64,000 bases of DNA from Nonomuraea roseoviolacea subsp. carminata (GCF_024172185.1 NZ_JAMZEC010000001.1:7911001-7975000), one strand, 5' to 3'. Positions 1 to 10,006 are shown, numbered from the stretch's first letter. Numbers and translations: made by a program. Notes: generated by a model from the sequence alone, not told the origin.

Positions 1-3000
1 CTGCCCGGCCTCGTCTCCGGCCCGCTCGTCCCGCTGAAAGGCGACAAGAGCTGGCGGCTGGAGGACGACCGCGGGTGGCGCGTCGACCTGCTCACCGACA
101 CCGTCAACGACGACGACGATCACGAGTACTGGCGGGTCACCTCGCCCGAGGGCACCCAGTACTTCTTCGGCAGGACCGCCGCGGCCGGCTCCACCTGGAC
201 GGTGCCCGTCTTCGGCAACGAGAGCGGGGAGCCCTGCCACGGCACGACGTTCGAGTCGTCCTGGTGCCGGCAGGCGTACCGATGGCAACTCGACCACGTG
301 GTGGACCGGCACGGCGACGTGGTGAGCTACTTCTACGAGCGCGAGACCAACGCCTACGCCCGCGCCGGCACCACCCCCACCCCCTACGTCCGGGGCGGTT
401 ACCTCTCCCGCGTCGAGTACGGCCTGCGGGAGGGCTCCACCGCGCCCGCCCCGGCGCGCGTCACGTTCACCGCGGCCGACCGGTGCCTGCCCGGCGGCGC
501 GTGCGTCCCCGCCCAGGCCGGGAGCTGGCCCGACACGCCCTGGGACCAGAGCTGCGGCACCACGTCCTGCGCCAACGTCGCGCCCACCTTCTGGCTCACC
601 AAGCGGCTGGCCACCGTGACCACCCAGGTACGCGACGGTGCGGGCTACCGGAACGTCGACTCCTGGACGCTGACCCAAGCCTTCCCAGCGACCATCGACA
701 CCACCCCGCCGGGTCTGTGGCTGCAGTCCATCGTCCACACCGGGCACACCGGCCCCAACGGCGCAGCCGTGAGCCTTCCCGCGGTGACGTTCACCGGCAC
801 CCGCGACGCCAACCGGGTGGACGGCATCGACCAGAACCCGCCCATGAACAAGTGGCGGCTCGCCGGCGTGCGCAACGAGACCGGCGGCCAGATCGAGATC
901 ACCTACGCGAGCCAGAGCGCCTGCTCCCCGGACGACCTGCCCGCCGCCGACGCCAACGGCCGCACGTGCTTCCCGGCGTTCTGGATGTCCTCCGGTGCCA
1001 CCTCCCCGCAGCTCGGCTGGTTCCGCAAGTACGTCGTGGAGCAGATCCGCGAGAAGGACGGCGTCGCCGGCGACGCGGACCGGGTCACCAGGTACCGGTA
1101 CGACCCCGGCGCGGCGGCCTGGCACTACGACGACTCGGAGCTGGTGCCGCCAGGGCGCAAGAGCTGGGGCCAGTGGCGCGGCTTCCGCAAGGTCGAGGTG
1201 CTCACGGGCTCCGGCGACGACCAGACCCTGACGGAGCACGTGTTCCTGCGCGGCATGAACGGCGACAGGACCACGACCGGGACCCGGGCCGAGAGCGTCA
1301 CCGGCTCGCGCGGCGGCAGCGTCACCGACGAGCCGTTCCGGCGCGGCTTCGCCCGTGAGACCACCGTCCGCGACGGCGTGAACGGCGCCTGGATCTCCAC
1401 CGAGATCAGCAACCCCGACAGCCTCGCCACCACGGCCACGCGGGCCGTCCCGGACGGCGGCGCGACGCTGGAGGCGCATCTCGTCGGCGAGAGCTGGAAA
1501 CAGACCTTCGCCGCGGTGGCCGGCGGCGGCACGCGCGAGACGAAGACCGTCTACACCTACGACGACTTCGGCACCGTGAAGCAGGTGGACGACCAGGGCG
1601 ACGTGACCACCCCCGCCGACGACACCTGCACCACGAACACCTACGCCCGCAACACCACGGCCTGGATCGTCAACACGGTCAGCGCGACGCGGACGGTGGG
1701 CGTCCGCTGCGGCGCCACCGTCTCCTACCCCGACGACCTGGTCTCCGACCGGCACTTGTCCTACGACTCCCTCGACTGGGGCGCCGAGCCGGTCAAGGGC
1801 GACCTGACCCGGGTCGAGGAGGCCTCGTCCTGGGCGGCGGGCGCCCCCGTCTACACCACCGTCTCGGAGACGACGCCCGACGCGCACGGCCGCCCGGTGA
1901 AGCGACTCGACGGGGTCCGCAACGAGACCATCGTCGACTACACGCCCGCCGTGGGCGGCCCCGTGACGGAGGTGACGACGACGAACGCGCTGGGCCACCG
2001 GGCGACGACCGTCCTCGACCCGGCGCGGGGCGTGCAGACGGCCACGGTGGACGCGAACGGGGGCCGCACCAGCCTCGCCTACGACGCCCTCGGCCGCCTG
2101 ACGTCGGTCTGGCTGCCGGGCCGTGCCACCTCCGCACCGCCCGACCTCCGCTACCAGTACGTGCTGCGCGCCGGCGGGGCCGCCGTGACGACCCAGCGGC
2201 TGTTGCGGGGCACCGTCTACCGGACCGGGTACGCGATCTACGACGGCCTGCTGCGCCCGCGCCAGACCCAGGACCCCGCGCCGGGCGGCGGCCGGGTCGT
2301 CACCGACACCACGTACGACGAGCACGGCCGGGTGAGCCGGCAGGCGGGTCCGCAGCCCGACGGCGCCGCCCCGAGCGGCACGCTGGTCGCGCTCCGCGAC
2401 GAGACCACGAAGGCCCGGACGGTGTACGGCTACGACAAGGCGGGCCGCGAGACCTCACGCGTGTTCTTCTCGGGCACGTCGGAGCTGTGGCGGACCACCA
2501 CGTCGTACGGCGGCGACTCCGTCACGGTCGACCCGCCCGACGGCGCCCCGGCGACCACCACGGTGACCGACGCCCGCGGCCGGGTGGTGGAGTCTCGCCA
2601 GTACGGCGGCGGATCGCCGAGCGGCCCCTACGAGGCGACCCGCTACACCTACACGAGCGCCGGCCGGCTCGCCACGGTGACCGACCCGGCGGGCAGCGTC
2701 TGGCGCTACTCCTACGACCTGCGCGGGCGGCAGACCCGCGCGGAGACGCCCGACACCGGCGTCACCAGCCGGACCTTCGACGCCGACGGGCGGCTGCTGT
2801 CGACCACCGACGCCCGCGGCCGCACGATCAGCCACACCTACGACGAGATCGGCCGCAGGACCGGCACCTTCGAGGGGACGACGAAACTGGCCGGCTGGGC
2901 CTACGACAGCGCGCCCGGCGGCAAGGGCCTGCTCGCCTCGGCCACCAGGTACGCAGGAGGCGACGCCTACGTCAGCGCGGTCGCCGGCTACGACGCGCGG

Positions 3001-5100
3001 GGCCACCGCACCGGCGTCAGCGTGACGATCCCCCCGGCCGAGACGGGACTCGCGGGGACGTACACGTCCTCCTTCACCTACAACGAGGCCGGCCTCATGG
3101 AGACGGCCAGGCCTCCGGCCGTGGGCGGCCTGCCCGCCGAGACCCTCACGTACGAGTACGACGAGCTGGGCCTGCCGGACGCCCTGAGCGGCGACGCCGT
3201 CCGCTACGTCGACCACACCACCCGCGACGGGCTCGGCCGCGTGGCCGGCAGGGTGTTCGGGGAGGGAAGCAACCAGGTCTCCCGGGAGTACAGCCGGGAC
3301 CAGGCCAGCGGGCGGCTGGAGCACAGCACCTTCAACCGGTCCGCCGACGACGACCCGCTGGTTTCCGACGTCGCCTACACCTACGACCCGGCGGGGAACG
3401 TCCGCTCGCTGACGAGCTCGCCCGACGGCGCGCCGGCGGACCGGCAGTGCTTCCGCTACGACGGCCTGCGCCGGCTCACTGAGGCGTGGACGCCGACGGG
3501 CGAGTGCGACGCGGCCCCGTCCGCCGCGGCCCTCGGCGGCGCGGAGCCCTACTGGCAGAGCTACACCTACGACAAGTCGGGCAACCGGCTCACCGAGGTG
3601 CAGCACGCCGCCGGCGGGAACACCACCCGCGCCTACGCCTACCCCGGCGCCGGAGCGGCGCAGCCGCACGCCGTGCGCTCGGTGACCACCACCGGGCCGG
3701 GCGGGTCCCGCACGGACACCTACGGCTACGACGCCCGCGGCGGCTCGACCGGCCGCACCGTCGGCGGCCAGGCCCAGCAGCTCACCTGGGACGCCGAAGG
3801 GCGGGTCGCGTCCATCGCCGCCCCGGCGGGCACCACCGGCTACCTGTACGACGCCGACGGCGAGCGGCTGCTGCGCCGCGACCCCGGCGGCGTCACCCTC
3901 TACCTGGGAGACACCGAGATACGCAGGGACACCGCGGGCACCGTACGGGCCACGCGCTCCTACCGGCTCGACGACGGAGTCATGGCGGTGCGCACGGGAA
4001 CGGCGCTGAGCTGGATGGTCACCGACCACCACGGCACCGTCGAGGCCATGGTCGACGCGGACTCGCTCGCGGTCACCCGCCGCCCGCGGCTGCCGTTCGG
4101 CGGGGACAGGGACGCGCAACCGGCGACCTGGCCCGGCGGGCGTGAGTTCGCGGGCGGCGACACGGACCCGGGCGGCCTGATGCGGCTCGGCGCCCGAGAG
4201 TACGACCCGGCCCTCGGCGCGTTCGTCTCGCCGGACCCCGTGGTCGACCACGACGACCCGCAGCAGGTCCAGGCGTACGGGTACGCCGACGCCAACCCGG
4301 TGACCTTCAGCGACCCGGACGGCCGCAAACCCCGCAAGACCCCCTACAACCCCGACGCGTACTACAGCGACTACTGGGCCTGCGAGAGCTTCGGCTCGAT
4401 GTGCGACGGCCACGTCGACCCCACCGGAGGCGGAGGCTGGGACCTCGTCTCGGACGTGGTCGCGCCGAACGCCAACCGCGACGCCTCCGACACGGACCTG
4501 TACGGCTGCTACGGCCTCAACCCGCAACCCGCCGTCGCCTGCCGCGACCTGCCGCAGATGGCGGACCAGCCGGCGCCGGTGCTGGTGTACGCGCAACGGC
4601 CGTGCCTCGGGTGGGACCAGTGCATCACGCCCCGCCCGTACGAGTGGATCGACCAGGACGAGCTGGACGGGTCGGACGCGACGGCGACGTTCGCGGGCAG
4701 CGCGCTCGCGGCGAGCGCGTTCGAGCGCACCGGGTTCGCGGGGAGCGCGGGCTCCGGCACACTCCAGGCCGGCGCGAGCGGACGCGTGCCGCACTCGGGC
4801 TCCGGCAAGCTCTCGGACAGCGCGAGCAAGCGCACGCCCCGGAACGTCATCCCCGAGCCGCCGAAGCGCCGCGGGACCTCCGCTTCGGACGAGTGCCCGG
4901 ACGGCTGCGGCGCCGGCATCGTGTACGGCGGCCCCTACCGGGTGCCGAGCGGCCAGGGGAGCGGCGGGAGCGGCCGGCTCCTGGGTGGGCTGCTGCACCA
5001 GGTGCCCCGCGGCGACCAGCGCCCGACGGGCGGCGGGTTCCGGTTCGGCAGCCTGTCCGGCACGCGCTGGCCCGGCGGCGGCGTGATCGTGCTGGGCTGA
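1..5100 (+). CDS. RHS/YD-repeat protein, 5' end outside the window
   Basis: The reading frame is open from base 1 to a TGA at 5098-5100, so the visible 1699 codons are the C-terminal part of a larger protein. Many YD-type repeats of the form YxYDxxGR are spread through it (for example YDALGRL, YDKAGRE, YDLRGRQ, YDEIGRR, YDPAGNV). An RHS core end follows near codons 1395-1440 (LGAREYDPALGAFVSPDP, then the ANPVTFSDPDG signature). RHS proteins form a large secreted or surface shell enclosing a variable C-terminal domain, often a toxin. Here about 260 residues follow the core, Cys- then Gly/Ser-rich, and I recognise no toxin fold. The secreted LamG gene starts 14 nt downstream, so the two are probably co-transcribed. 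No obvious immunity gene follows. Confidence 0.9.
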   Translation: MPGLVSGPLVPLKGDKSWRLEDDRGWRVDLLTDTVNDDDDHEYWRVTSPEGTQYFFGRTAAAGSTWTVPVFGNESGEPCHGTTFESSWCRQAYRWQLDHVVDRHGDVVSYFYERETNAYARAGTTPTPYVRGGYLSRVEYGLREGSTAPAPARVTFTAADRCLPGGACVPAQAGSWPDTPWDQSCGTTSCANVAPTFWLTKRLATVTTQVRDGAGYRNVDSWTLTQAFPATIDTTPPGLWLQSIVHTGHTGPNGAAVSLPAVTFTGTRDANRVDGIDQNPPMNKWRLAGVRNETGGQIEITYASQSACSPDDLPAADANGRTCFPAFWMSSGATSPQLGWFRKYVVEQIREKDGVAGDADRVTRYRYDPGAAAWHYDDSELVPPGRKSWGQWRGFRKVEVLTGSGDDQTLTEHVFLRGMNGDRTTTGTRAESVTGSRGGSVTDEPFRRGFARETTVRDGVNGAWISTEISNPDSLATTATRAVPDGGATLEAHLVGESWKQTFAAVAGGGTRETKTVYTYDDFGTVKQVDDQGDVTTPADDTCTTNTYARNTTAWIVNTVSATRTVGVRCGATVSYPDDLVSDRHLSYDSLDWGAEPVKGDLTRVEEASSWAAGAPVYTTVSETTPDAHGRPVKRLDGVRNETIVDYTPAVGGPVTEVTTTNALGHRATTVLDPARGVQTATVDANGGRTSLAYDALGRLTSVWLPGRATSAPPDLRYQYVLRAGGAAVTTQRLLRGTVYRTGYAIYDGLLRPRQTQDPAPGGGRVVTDTTYDEHGRVSRQAGPQPDGAAPSGTLVALRDETTKARTVYGYDKAGRETSRVFFSGTSELWRTTTSYGGDSVTVDPPDGAPATTTVTDARGRVVESRQYGGGSPSGPYEATRYTYTSAGRLATVTDPAGSVWRYSYDLRGRQTRAETPDTGVTSRTFDADGRLLSTTDARGRTISHTYDEIGRRTGTFEGTTKLAGWAYDSAPGGKGLLASATRYAGGDAYVSAVAGYDARGHRTGVSVTIPPAETGLAGTYTSSFTYNEAGLMETARPPAVGGLPAETLTYEYDELGLPDALSGDAVRYVDHTTRDGLGRVAGRVFGEGSNQVSREYSRDQASGRLEHSTFNRSADDDPLVSDVAYTYDPAGNVRSLTSSPDGAPADRQCFRYDGLRRLTEAWTPTGECDAAPSAAALGGAEPYWQSYTYDKSGNRLTEVQHAAGGNTTRAYAYPGAGAAQPHAVRSVTTTGPGGSRTDTYGYDARGGSTGRTVGGQAQQLTWDAEGRVASIAAPAGTTGYLYDADGERLLRRDPGGVTLYLGDTEIRRDTAGTVRATRSYRLDDGVMAVRTGTALSWMVTDHHGTVEAMVDADSLAVTRRPRLPFGGDRDAQPATWPGGREFAGGDTDPGGLMRLGAREYDPALGAFVSPDPVVDHDDPQQVQAYGYADANPVTFSDPDGRKPRKTPYNPDAYYSDYWACESFGSMCDGHVDPTGGGGWDLVSDVVAPNANRDASDTDLYGCYGLNPQPAVACRDLPQMADQPAPVLVYAQRPCLGWDQCITPRPYEWIDQDELDGSDATATFAGSALAASAFERTGFAGSAGSGTLQAGASGRVPHSGSGKLSDSASKRTPRNVIPEPPKRRGTSASDECPDGCGAGIVYGGPYRVPSGQGSGGSGRLLGGLLHQVPRGDQRPTGGGFRFGSLSGTRWPGGGVIVLG

Positions 5101-5114
5101 GCGGAACGGTGAGG

Positions 5115-8100
5115 ATGAACCGTCTACGACGCCTGATCGGGGTGGCGTTGACGACCCTGGTGACGGCCGCCGGCTGCTGCGTGGCGCCGGCGGCCGCCGC
5201 GACGTCCCCCGCACAGCCGGCGGGCGCCCCGAGGGTCCATGCGAAGCCGGCGACCGCCGCGACGGTGCCGGGCGACCCGGCCGGCGGTCCGTCCCCCGGC
5301 GAGCGGCTGCACTGGACGATGACGTCGTCGGAGCAGCCCGACTACACCGGCTGGTGGGATCACCCCACCTACCACGCCCGGGTGGGTCGCGACCCGAAGG
5401 AGATGGGGGCCGAGCGCTTCCGCTCCTACTTCGAGATGGACGTCTCGTTCTACGCCGGCAAGCGCATCATCGGCCCCACGCAGTTCACCCTCAAGGAGCT
5501 GTACGCCTCCTCCTGCAGCCCGGAGCCCCTCTACCTCTACCGGGTGGGCCCGATCAGCCCGGCCACGAGCTGGAACAACGCCCCGCAGAAGTTCGAGAAG
5601 CTCGGCGAGCTGAGGACGGGGAAGGGAGGCGGCGCCGACTGCCCGTCCGGCTCGATCGAGTTCGACGTGCAGGCGCTGCTGGTCCAGGCGGCGCGGGAGC
5701 GATGGCCGACCATCACGCTCGGCCTGTTCGCCGACGAGGATCCGGGCTCCTCCGGCGGCAAGACCTTCGACGGTCCGCTGATCGGCACCGTCTACAACGC
5801 TGTTCCGGGGGTGCCGGTGCCGGCCACCGGCAGCACGGGGTGCACCGCCGGCGGCGACGTGGCCTGGGTGACGACCGCCACGCCCATGCTCGAGGTCCAG
5901 CAGCCGCCGGACGAGAACGACAAGGGCGACGCCGGCGGCCCGGCCTCGATCGCCTTCGAGGTGCGGCAGGCGGGCGGCCCGACCCTGCTCACCAGTCCCC
6001 GGCAGAGCAAGCCCGTCTTCACTCTGCCGGGCGGCGTGCTCGCCGACGGCGGCGCCTACGAGTGGCGGGCCAAGGCGTACGACCTGTACGACGAGAGCGA
6101 GTGGGGCGCCTGGTGCGGATTCCGGGTGGACGCGGCCGGACCGGTCACGGCGCCCGCCGTCACATCGACCGACTTCCCCGCCACCGGCGCGGGCCCGTAC
6201 ATCGACCGGCCAGGAGTGCTGAACCTCAGCGGACGCGGCGACCCGGACGTGACCGGTTTCACCTGGATAGTCGCAGGCGGTGGCGGGGCCAGCGGCAGCG
6301 TCCGCGCCGACGGGCCCGGGGGCCGGGCCTCGCTGACCTACACACCGACGCAGAGCTCCGTCCCCCCGTTGAGGATGACCGTGACGAGCGTGGACCGGCT
6401 GGGAAACGCGGGCGCCTCCACGACGTACTCCTTCAGGGTGCGGGCGCTGCCTGCGCCGATCGTCGCGCTCCCCTTGGACGAGACCTCCGGGAACGTGGCG
6501 CCGGACACGAAGCGGGACGCCATCGACGGAACGGTCACCTTCGCCGCCTCGCCGCAGTGGGTGGCGGGGCGGCGGGACAGCGGCGCGCTGCTGCTCGACG
6601 GCTCGCAGGCCGGCCGTACGGTGGGCCCCGTGGTCGACCCGGGCGCCGGTTTCACCGTCATGGCCTGGCTGCGGCTGGACGACACCGGCGACTACCGCAC
6701 CGCGATCAGCCAGGCGGGCGTCAACGGCAGCGCCTTCGTCCTCCAGTACGACGGCCACTTCCGCCGGTGGGCGGTGGTCATGCCCTCCGCCGACGCCTTC
6801 GGCGCCACGAGGGCGGTCGTGCTGTCCGACACCCTCGCCCAGCCGGGGGTGTGGACCCACCTGGCGGCGGTCTGCGACGCCGAGGCCGGCCAGGTGCGGC
6901 TCTACGTGGACGGCCGCCTGGCCGGAAGCACGCCGTACCGCTCGACCTGGCGGCCCACCGGGCCCTTCATGCTCGGCGGCGCCGTCGACCTCCTGGGCAC
7001 GCCGCAGCGCTGGGTCGGCGCCGTGGATGCGGTGCTGGTGTACGGCTTCGCGGTCAGCGCCCGGAAGGTCCTGGAGGACCTGGGCGGCGCGTTCGACCGG
7101 ATCTCCCGGTGGCAGTTCGACGAGGGGACCGGGCGGACGGCCGCCGACTCGGCGAACAACGGCCACACACTGGCCGTGGACGCGGAGGCCACCTGGGGCC
7201 CTGGCCGGCAGGGGCAGGCGTCGCTGCATCTCAAGGGCGACCCCGACGGCGACCATCAGGGCGGCTACGCCTACTCGGCGGGGCCGGTGATCCGCACCGA
7301 CGAGTCCTTCAGCGTCGGGGCATGGGTGCGTCTGGAGCGCGACGACGGCTGGTTCACCGCCGTCAGCCAGGACGGGGTCCACGACAGCGGATTCAGGCTC
7401 GGCTTCTCCGGCTTCGCGCCGCGGGGCTGGGTGTTCGCCATGCCGGGCGCCGACCTCGCTTCCGGCTCGCCGCCACCCGACGGTGTGGCCGTGGCGGCCG
7501 TCGCCCCGCAGATCGGCGTCTGGACGCACCTGACCGGCGTCTACGACAGCACCGCGAACCGGCTCAGGTTGTACGTCAACGGCCACCTCGCCGGAAGCGC
7601 CGCCTACCACAGCACGTGGAACGCGACCGGCGCGGTGGCCGTCGGCCGGGCCGAGCGCGACGACTGGCCCGGCGAGTTCTGGCCCGGCGACATCGACGAC
7701 ACCCAACTGGCCGGGTCGGCGATCGACGAGAACACCCTGGTCCAGTGGGTCGGCTGCGGCTGCTACGGCCGCACCGGCCGGTGGCCGCTGGACGAGGGCG
7801 CGGGCGGAACCGGCGACGACGTCACCGACGACGACCACGTCCTGGCGCTGGCCCCCGGAGCCACCTGGGCGGCCGGCCGGCACGGCTCGGCGCTGCGCCT
7901 GGACGGCAACCCCGACAACCAGTGGGACGGCGGCATGGCCTACACGGCGGAGCCGGTCGTCCAGCTCGAGCCGGAGGTCAGGTCGGACGGGGTCGTCTGG
8001 CACGACCGGGGCTTCACGGTGGCAGCATGGGTGCGACCCGAACGTGCCGACCGGCCGATGACCGCGGTGAGCCAGGACGGCGGGTCCGACAGCGGGTTCG

Positions 8101-8690
8101 CCCTCATGTCCACCGGCTCCCGCTGGGCCTTCGCGATGTCCCAGGCCGACCGCCCGGACGACGCCAATCCGGCAGACCGGGCCGAGGCGGCGGCGCCGGT
8201 GACGGCCGGCGCCTGGACCCACCTGCTCGGCGTGTGGGACCCCGCGCAGTCCGAGCTGCGGCTCTACGTCGACGGGACGCTCGCGGGCGCCGCCGCCCAC
8301 CGGACTCCGTGGACGGCCGCCGGGGCGTTCGCGATCGGGCGGAGCCTGATCAACGGCTGGCACGCCGACTGGTGGCAGGGCGCGGTCGACGAGGTCGAGG
8401 TGCTGGACCACCCGGCGACCGCGGCCGAGATCGAGCGGCTCAGTGGCCGGCCGCCGGCGCCCACCCCGACACCCACGCCCACCCCCACCCCGACGCCGAC
8501 CCCCACACCAGTGGTGACCTGCGAGTATCCCGCCTGGCGGCAGGCCGGCTACCACGCCGGGGCCCGGGTCTCGTACAACGACAAGCACTGGGAGGCGGTC
8601 AAGGAGATCTACTTCGACAACCGGAATCCGCCGGGGAGCACTCCGGACTGGAAGTCGCTGGGCAACTGCCCGATCGTCACGCGTCCATGA
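5115..8690 (+). CDS. Secreted DNRLRE-LamG-CBM protein
   Basis: The 1191-residue protein starts at an ATG 14 nt after the RHS gene. A Sec signal peptide (MNRLRRLIGVALTTLVTAA, then Ala-rich) is followed by a DNRLRE-like domain at about residues 95-210 (FEMDVSFYAGKRI, WNNAPQ). A fibronectin-like stretch leads into three LamG/concanavalin-like domains at about 445-657, 662-877 and 885-1108, each with the WTHL...YVDGxLAG pattern. A Pro-Thr linker (about 1114-1132) joins them to a C-terminal CBM5/12-like module rich in aromatics (PAWRQAGYHAGARVSYNDKH). Proteins of this layout often sit beside RHS genes in actinomycetes, suggesting a shared extracellular structure. The carbohydrate ligand cannot be read from sequence. 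Confidence 0.85.
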   Translation: MNRLRRLIGVALTTLVTAAGCCVAPAAAATSPAQPAGAPRVHAKPATAATVPGDPAGGPSPGERLHWTMTSSEQPDYTGWWDHPTYHARVGRDPKEMGAERFRSYFEMDVSFYAGKRIIGPTQFTLKELYASSCSPEPLYLYRVGPISPATSWNNAPQKFEKLGELRTGKGGGADCPSGSIEFDVQALLVQAARERWPTITLGLFADEDPGSSGGKTFDGPLIGTVYNAVPGVPVPATGSTGCTAGGDVAWVTTATPMLEVQQPPDENDKGDAGGPASIAFEVRQAGGPTLLTSPRQSKPVFTLPGGVLADGGAYEWRAKAYDLYDESEWGAWCGFRVDAAGPVTAPAVTSTDFPATGAGPYIDRPGVLNLSGRGDPDVTGFTWIVAGGGGASGSVRADGPGGRASLTYTPTQSSVPPLRMTVTSVDRLGNAGASTTYSFRVRALPAPIVALPLDETSGNVAPDTKRDAIDGTVTFAASPQWVAGRRDSGALLLDGSQAGRTVGPVVDPGAGFTVMAWLRLDDTGDYRTAISQAGVNGSAFVLQYDGHFRRWAVVMPSADAFGATRAVVLSDTLAQPGVWTHLAAVCDAEAGQVRLYVDGRLAGSTPYRSTWRPTGPFMLGGAVDLLGTPQRWVGAVDAVLVYGFAVSARKVLEDLGGAFDRISRWQFDEGTGRTAADSANNGHTLAVDAEATWGPGRQGQASLHLKGDPDGDHQGGYAYSAGPVIRTDESFSVGAWVRLERDDGWFTAVSQDGVHDSGFRLGFSGFAPRGWVFAMPGADLASGSPPPDGVAVAAVAPQIGVWTHLTGVYDSTANRLRLYVNGHLAGSAAYHSTWNATGAVAVGRAERDDWPGEFWPGDIDDTQLAGSAIDENTLVQWVGCGCYGRTGRWPLDEGAGGTGDDVTDDDHVLALAPGATWAAGRHGSALRLDGNPDNQWDGGMAYTAEPVVQLEPEVRSDGVVWHDRGFTVAAWVRPERADRPMTAVSQDGGSDSGFALMSTGSRWAFAMSQADRPDDANPADRAEAAAPVTAGAWTHLLGVWDPAQSELRLYVDGTLAGAAAHRTPWTAAGAFAIGRSLINGWHADWWQGAVDEVEVLDHPATAAEIERLSGRPPAPTPTPTPTPTPTPTPTPVVTCEYPAWRQAGYHAGARVSYNDKHWEAVKEIYFDNRNPPGSTPDWKSLGNCPIVTRP
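8461..8511 (+). repeat. Pro-Thr codon repeat linker
   Basis: A simple CCxACx hexanucleotide repeat encodes alternating Pro and Thr between the third LamG domain and the C-terminal carbohydrate-binding module. This is a standard flexible linker in secreted actinobacterial proteins. Confidence 0.85.
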
Positions 8691-8851
8691 TCACGCGCTG
8701 TCCTGTCCGGTCGTGTCCGGGACAAGCCGATCTTCTTGTACGACGTCCTCACGACGCCAATACTCATGATCGAGCATCCGCGACGAGGAATGGACGACAA
8801 AATTCTCAGGTATCGGAAACGGCCGTGGCCGGCCCGCGAAGGGGAGGGCCG

Positions 8852-9508
8852 GTGAAACCCTCGAGACCGACCGGGAGCCGCAGGGAGAGCCTGTGCGAGA
8901 AGGGCGAGGGCCGTCTTTCTCTCGATCACTCGGCATTGGCCCGCCAGACGTCCCTGGACCTGCGCGACGGGCTGGCCCTGGACGAATGGCAGCGGATCGG
9001 GCTGCAGATCTTCCGCATCTCCGACTCGTCCACCTGGTGGCTGGGCGACTGGCTCGACTACGGCTCCCGGCATTATCCCGACCGATATCGGCGCGCGATC
9101 GAGGAGACGGGGCTCGATTACCAGACGCTGCGCAACTACGCATGGGTGGCGCGCAAGTTCCCACCCCGGCGCAGACGCGCCGCGCTGAGCTTCCATCACC
9201 ACATGGAGGTGGCCGCGCTGCCCGAGCACGAACAGGACGCGTGGCTGCGCGAGGCGGAGAGCCGCGGCTGGTCGCGCAATCAGCTCAGGCAGCAGATCAG
9301 GAAGCCGTCCGCCCGCCCCGCGGAGTCCGCCGTCGTCCAGGTGCGCGTGGGCATCCCGCCGGATCAGCTCCAGCGGTGGGAGGAGGCCGCCGGGCGGGCC
9401 CAGCGGGACCTGCTCGGCTGGATCCTCGACATCCTGAACGAGGCCGCGCGATCCACCGTGGCGCTGACGGAGGCGGTGCAGCCGGCCCGGCCCGTGCCCC
9501 TGGAGTAG
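8852..9508 (+). CDS. LmbU-family transcriptional regulator
   Basis: The 218-residue protein is placed from a GTG 4 nt after the Shine-Dalgarno-like ggggagg at 8841. The family signature is clear: LDEWQRIGLQIFRISDSSTWWLGDWLDYG, a run of aromatic residues near position 60, then ALSFHHHMEVAALPEHEQDAWL and SRNQLRQQI, a presumed DNA-binding helical segment. LmbU is the activator of lincomycin biosynthesis in Streptomyces lincolnensis, and relatives occur in many actinomycete secondary-metabolite loci. No biosynthetic genes flank this copy; it lies between the LamG gene and the convergent SMR gene, whose stop is 13 nt away. Its target is unknown. The 161 bases before the start show nothing else I recognise. 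Confidence 0.8.
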   Translation: MKPSRPTGSRRESLCEKGEGRLSLDHSALARQTSLDLRDGLALDEWQRIGLQIFRISDSSTWWLGDWLDYGSRHYPDRYRRAIEETGLDYQTLRNYAWVARKFPPRRRRAALSFHHHMEVAALPEHEQDAWLREAESRGWSRNQLRQQIRKPSARPAESAVVQVRVGIPPDQLQRWEEAAGRAQRDLLGWILDILNEAARSTVALTEAVQPARPVPLE

Positions 9509-9521
9509 CGGGCGCGCCGGG

Positions 9522-9845
9522 TCAGTGGCCGCCGCCCGCGAGGTTGAGGCCGACGACGCCGCACAGGATGAGCCCGATCGACACCAGCTTGAGCAGGGAC
9601 GCGCTCTCGCCCAGCGCGACCATGCCCAGCACGGCCGTGCCGACCGCCCCGATGCCCGTCCACACCGCGTACGCCGTGCCGACCTCCAGGCTCTTCAGGG
9701 CCAGCGCGAGCAGGCCGAAGCTGGAGACGGCGAACACGCCGAAGGCGACGCTCGGCAGCGGAGCCGAGAACCCGTCGCTCAGCTTGAGGGCGTAGGCCAT
9801 GGCCACCTCGAACAGACCGGCGGCGACGATCAACAACCAGGCCAC
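9522..9845 (-). CDS. SMR-family small multidrug/guanidinium efflux protein
   Basis: This 107-residue protein has four hydrophobic helices and the SMR hallmark glutamate in helix 1 (MAWLLIVAAGLFEVAMAYALK, Glu13). The helix 3-4 region (YAVWTGIGAVGTAVLGMVALGE) is also typical. SMR transporters work as antiparallel dimers exchanging protons for small cations; the family spans quaternary-ammonium exporters and guanidinium exporters (Gdx, formerly SugE), and I cannot tell which this is. It starts at GTG 9845 with an AAAGGAG Shine-Dalgarno held in a predicted hairpin (separate entry). It is convergent with the LmbU gene and divergent from the formate dehydrogenase operon. Confidence 0.88.
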   Translation of the reverse strand: MAWLLIVAAGLFEVAMAYALKLSDGFSAPLPSVAFGVFAVSSFGLLALALKSLEVGTAYAVWTGIGAVGTAVLGMVALGESASLLKLVSIGLILCGVVGLNLAGGGH

Positions 9846-9850
9846 GACGG

Positions 9851-9876
9851 CTCCTTTCGTACGGGTCGTACAGGAG
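9851..9876 (-). promoter_or_regulatory. RBS-sequestering hairpin before the SMR gene
   Basis: On the minus strand CTCCT-GTACG, a 3-nt loop ACC, CGTAC, a 3-nt bulge GAA and AGGAG form a 10-bp stem. The closing AGGAG is the Shine-Dalgarno of the SMR gene, so the folded form would hide the ribosome-binding site. Whether the stem is ligand-controlled is not shown. Confidence 0.55.
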
Positions 9877-10006
9877 CGTCGTCTTGTCGGGCCGGGTACG
9901 GCGCGTCTCGTCCGGACGGGCCCGGATCGGGCCCGCGTCCAGGGGAACGGCCGCGACCGTCGCCCGCATTCCCCACCCGCCCGGCATAGACCCGGAGAAA
10001 GCGGGC

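Noticed and set aside
2455..5214. Long antisense open frame of 919 codons
   Set aside because: It is the complement of RHS codons in a GC-rich gene, with Val/Arg/Gly-biased composition and no domain. The same applies to the long frames opposite fdhA, the LamG gene and the histidine kinase.
9846..10000. Guanidine riboswitch before the SMR gene
   Set aside because: ACGA-like loop sequences occur but I could not form the paired hairpins of the mini-ykkC class or a ykkC fold; only the RBS hairpin is supported.
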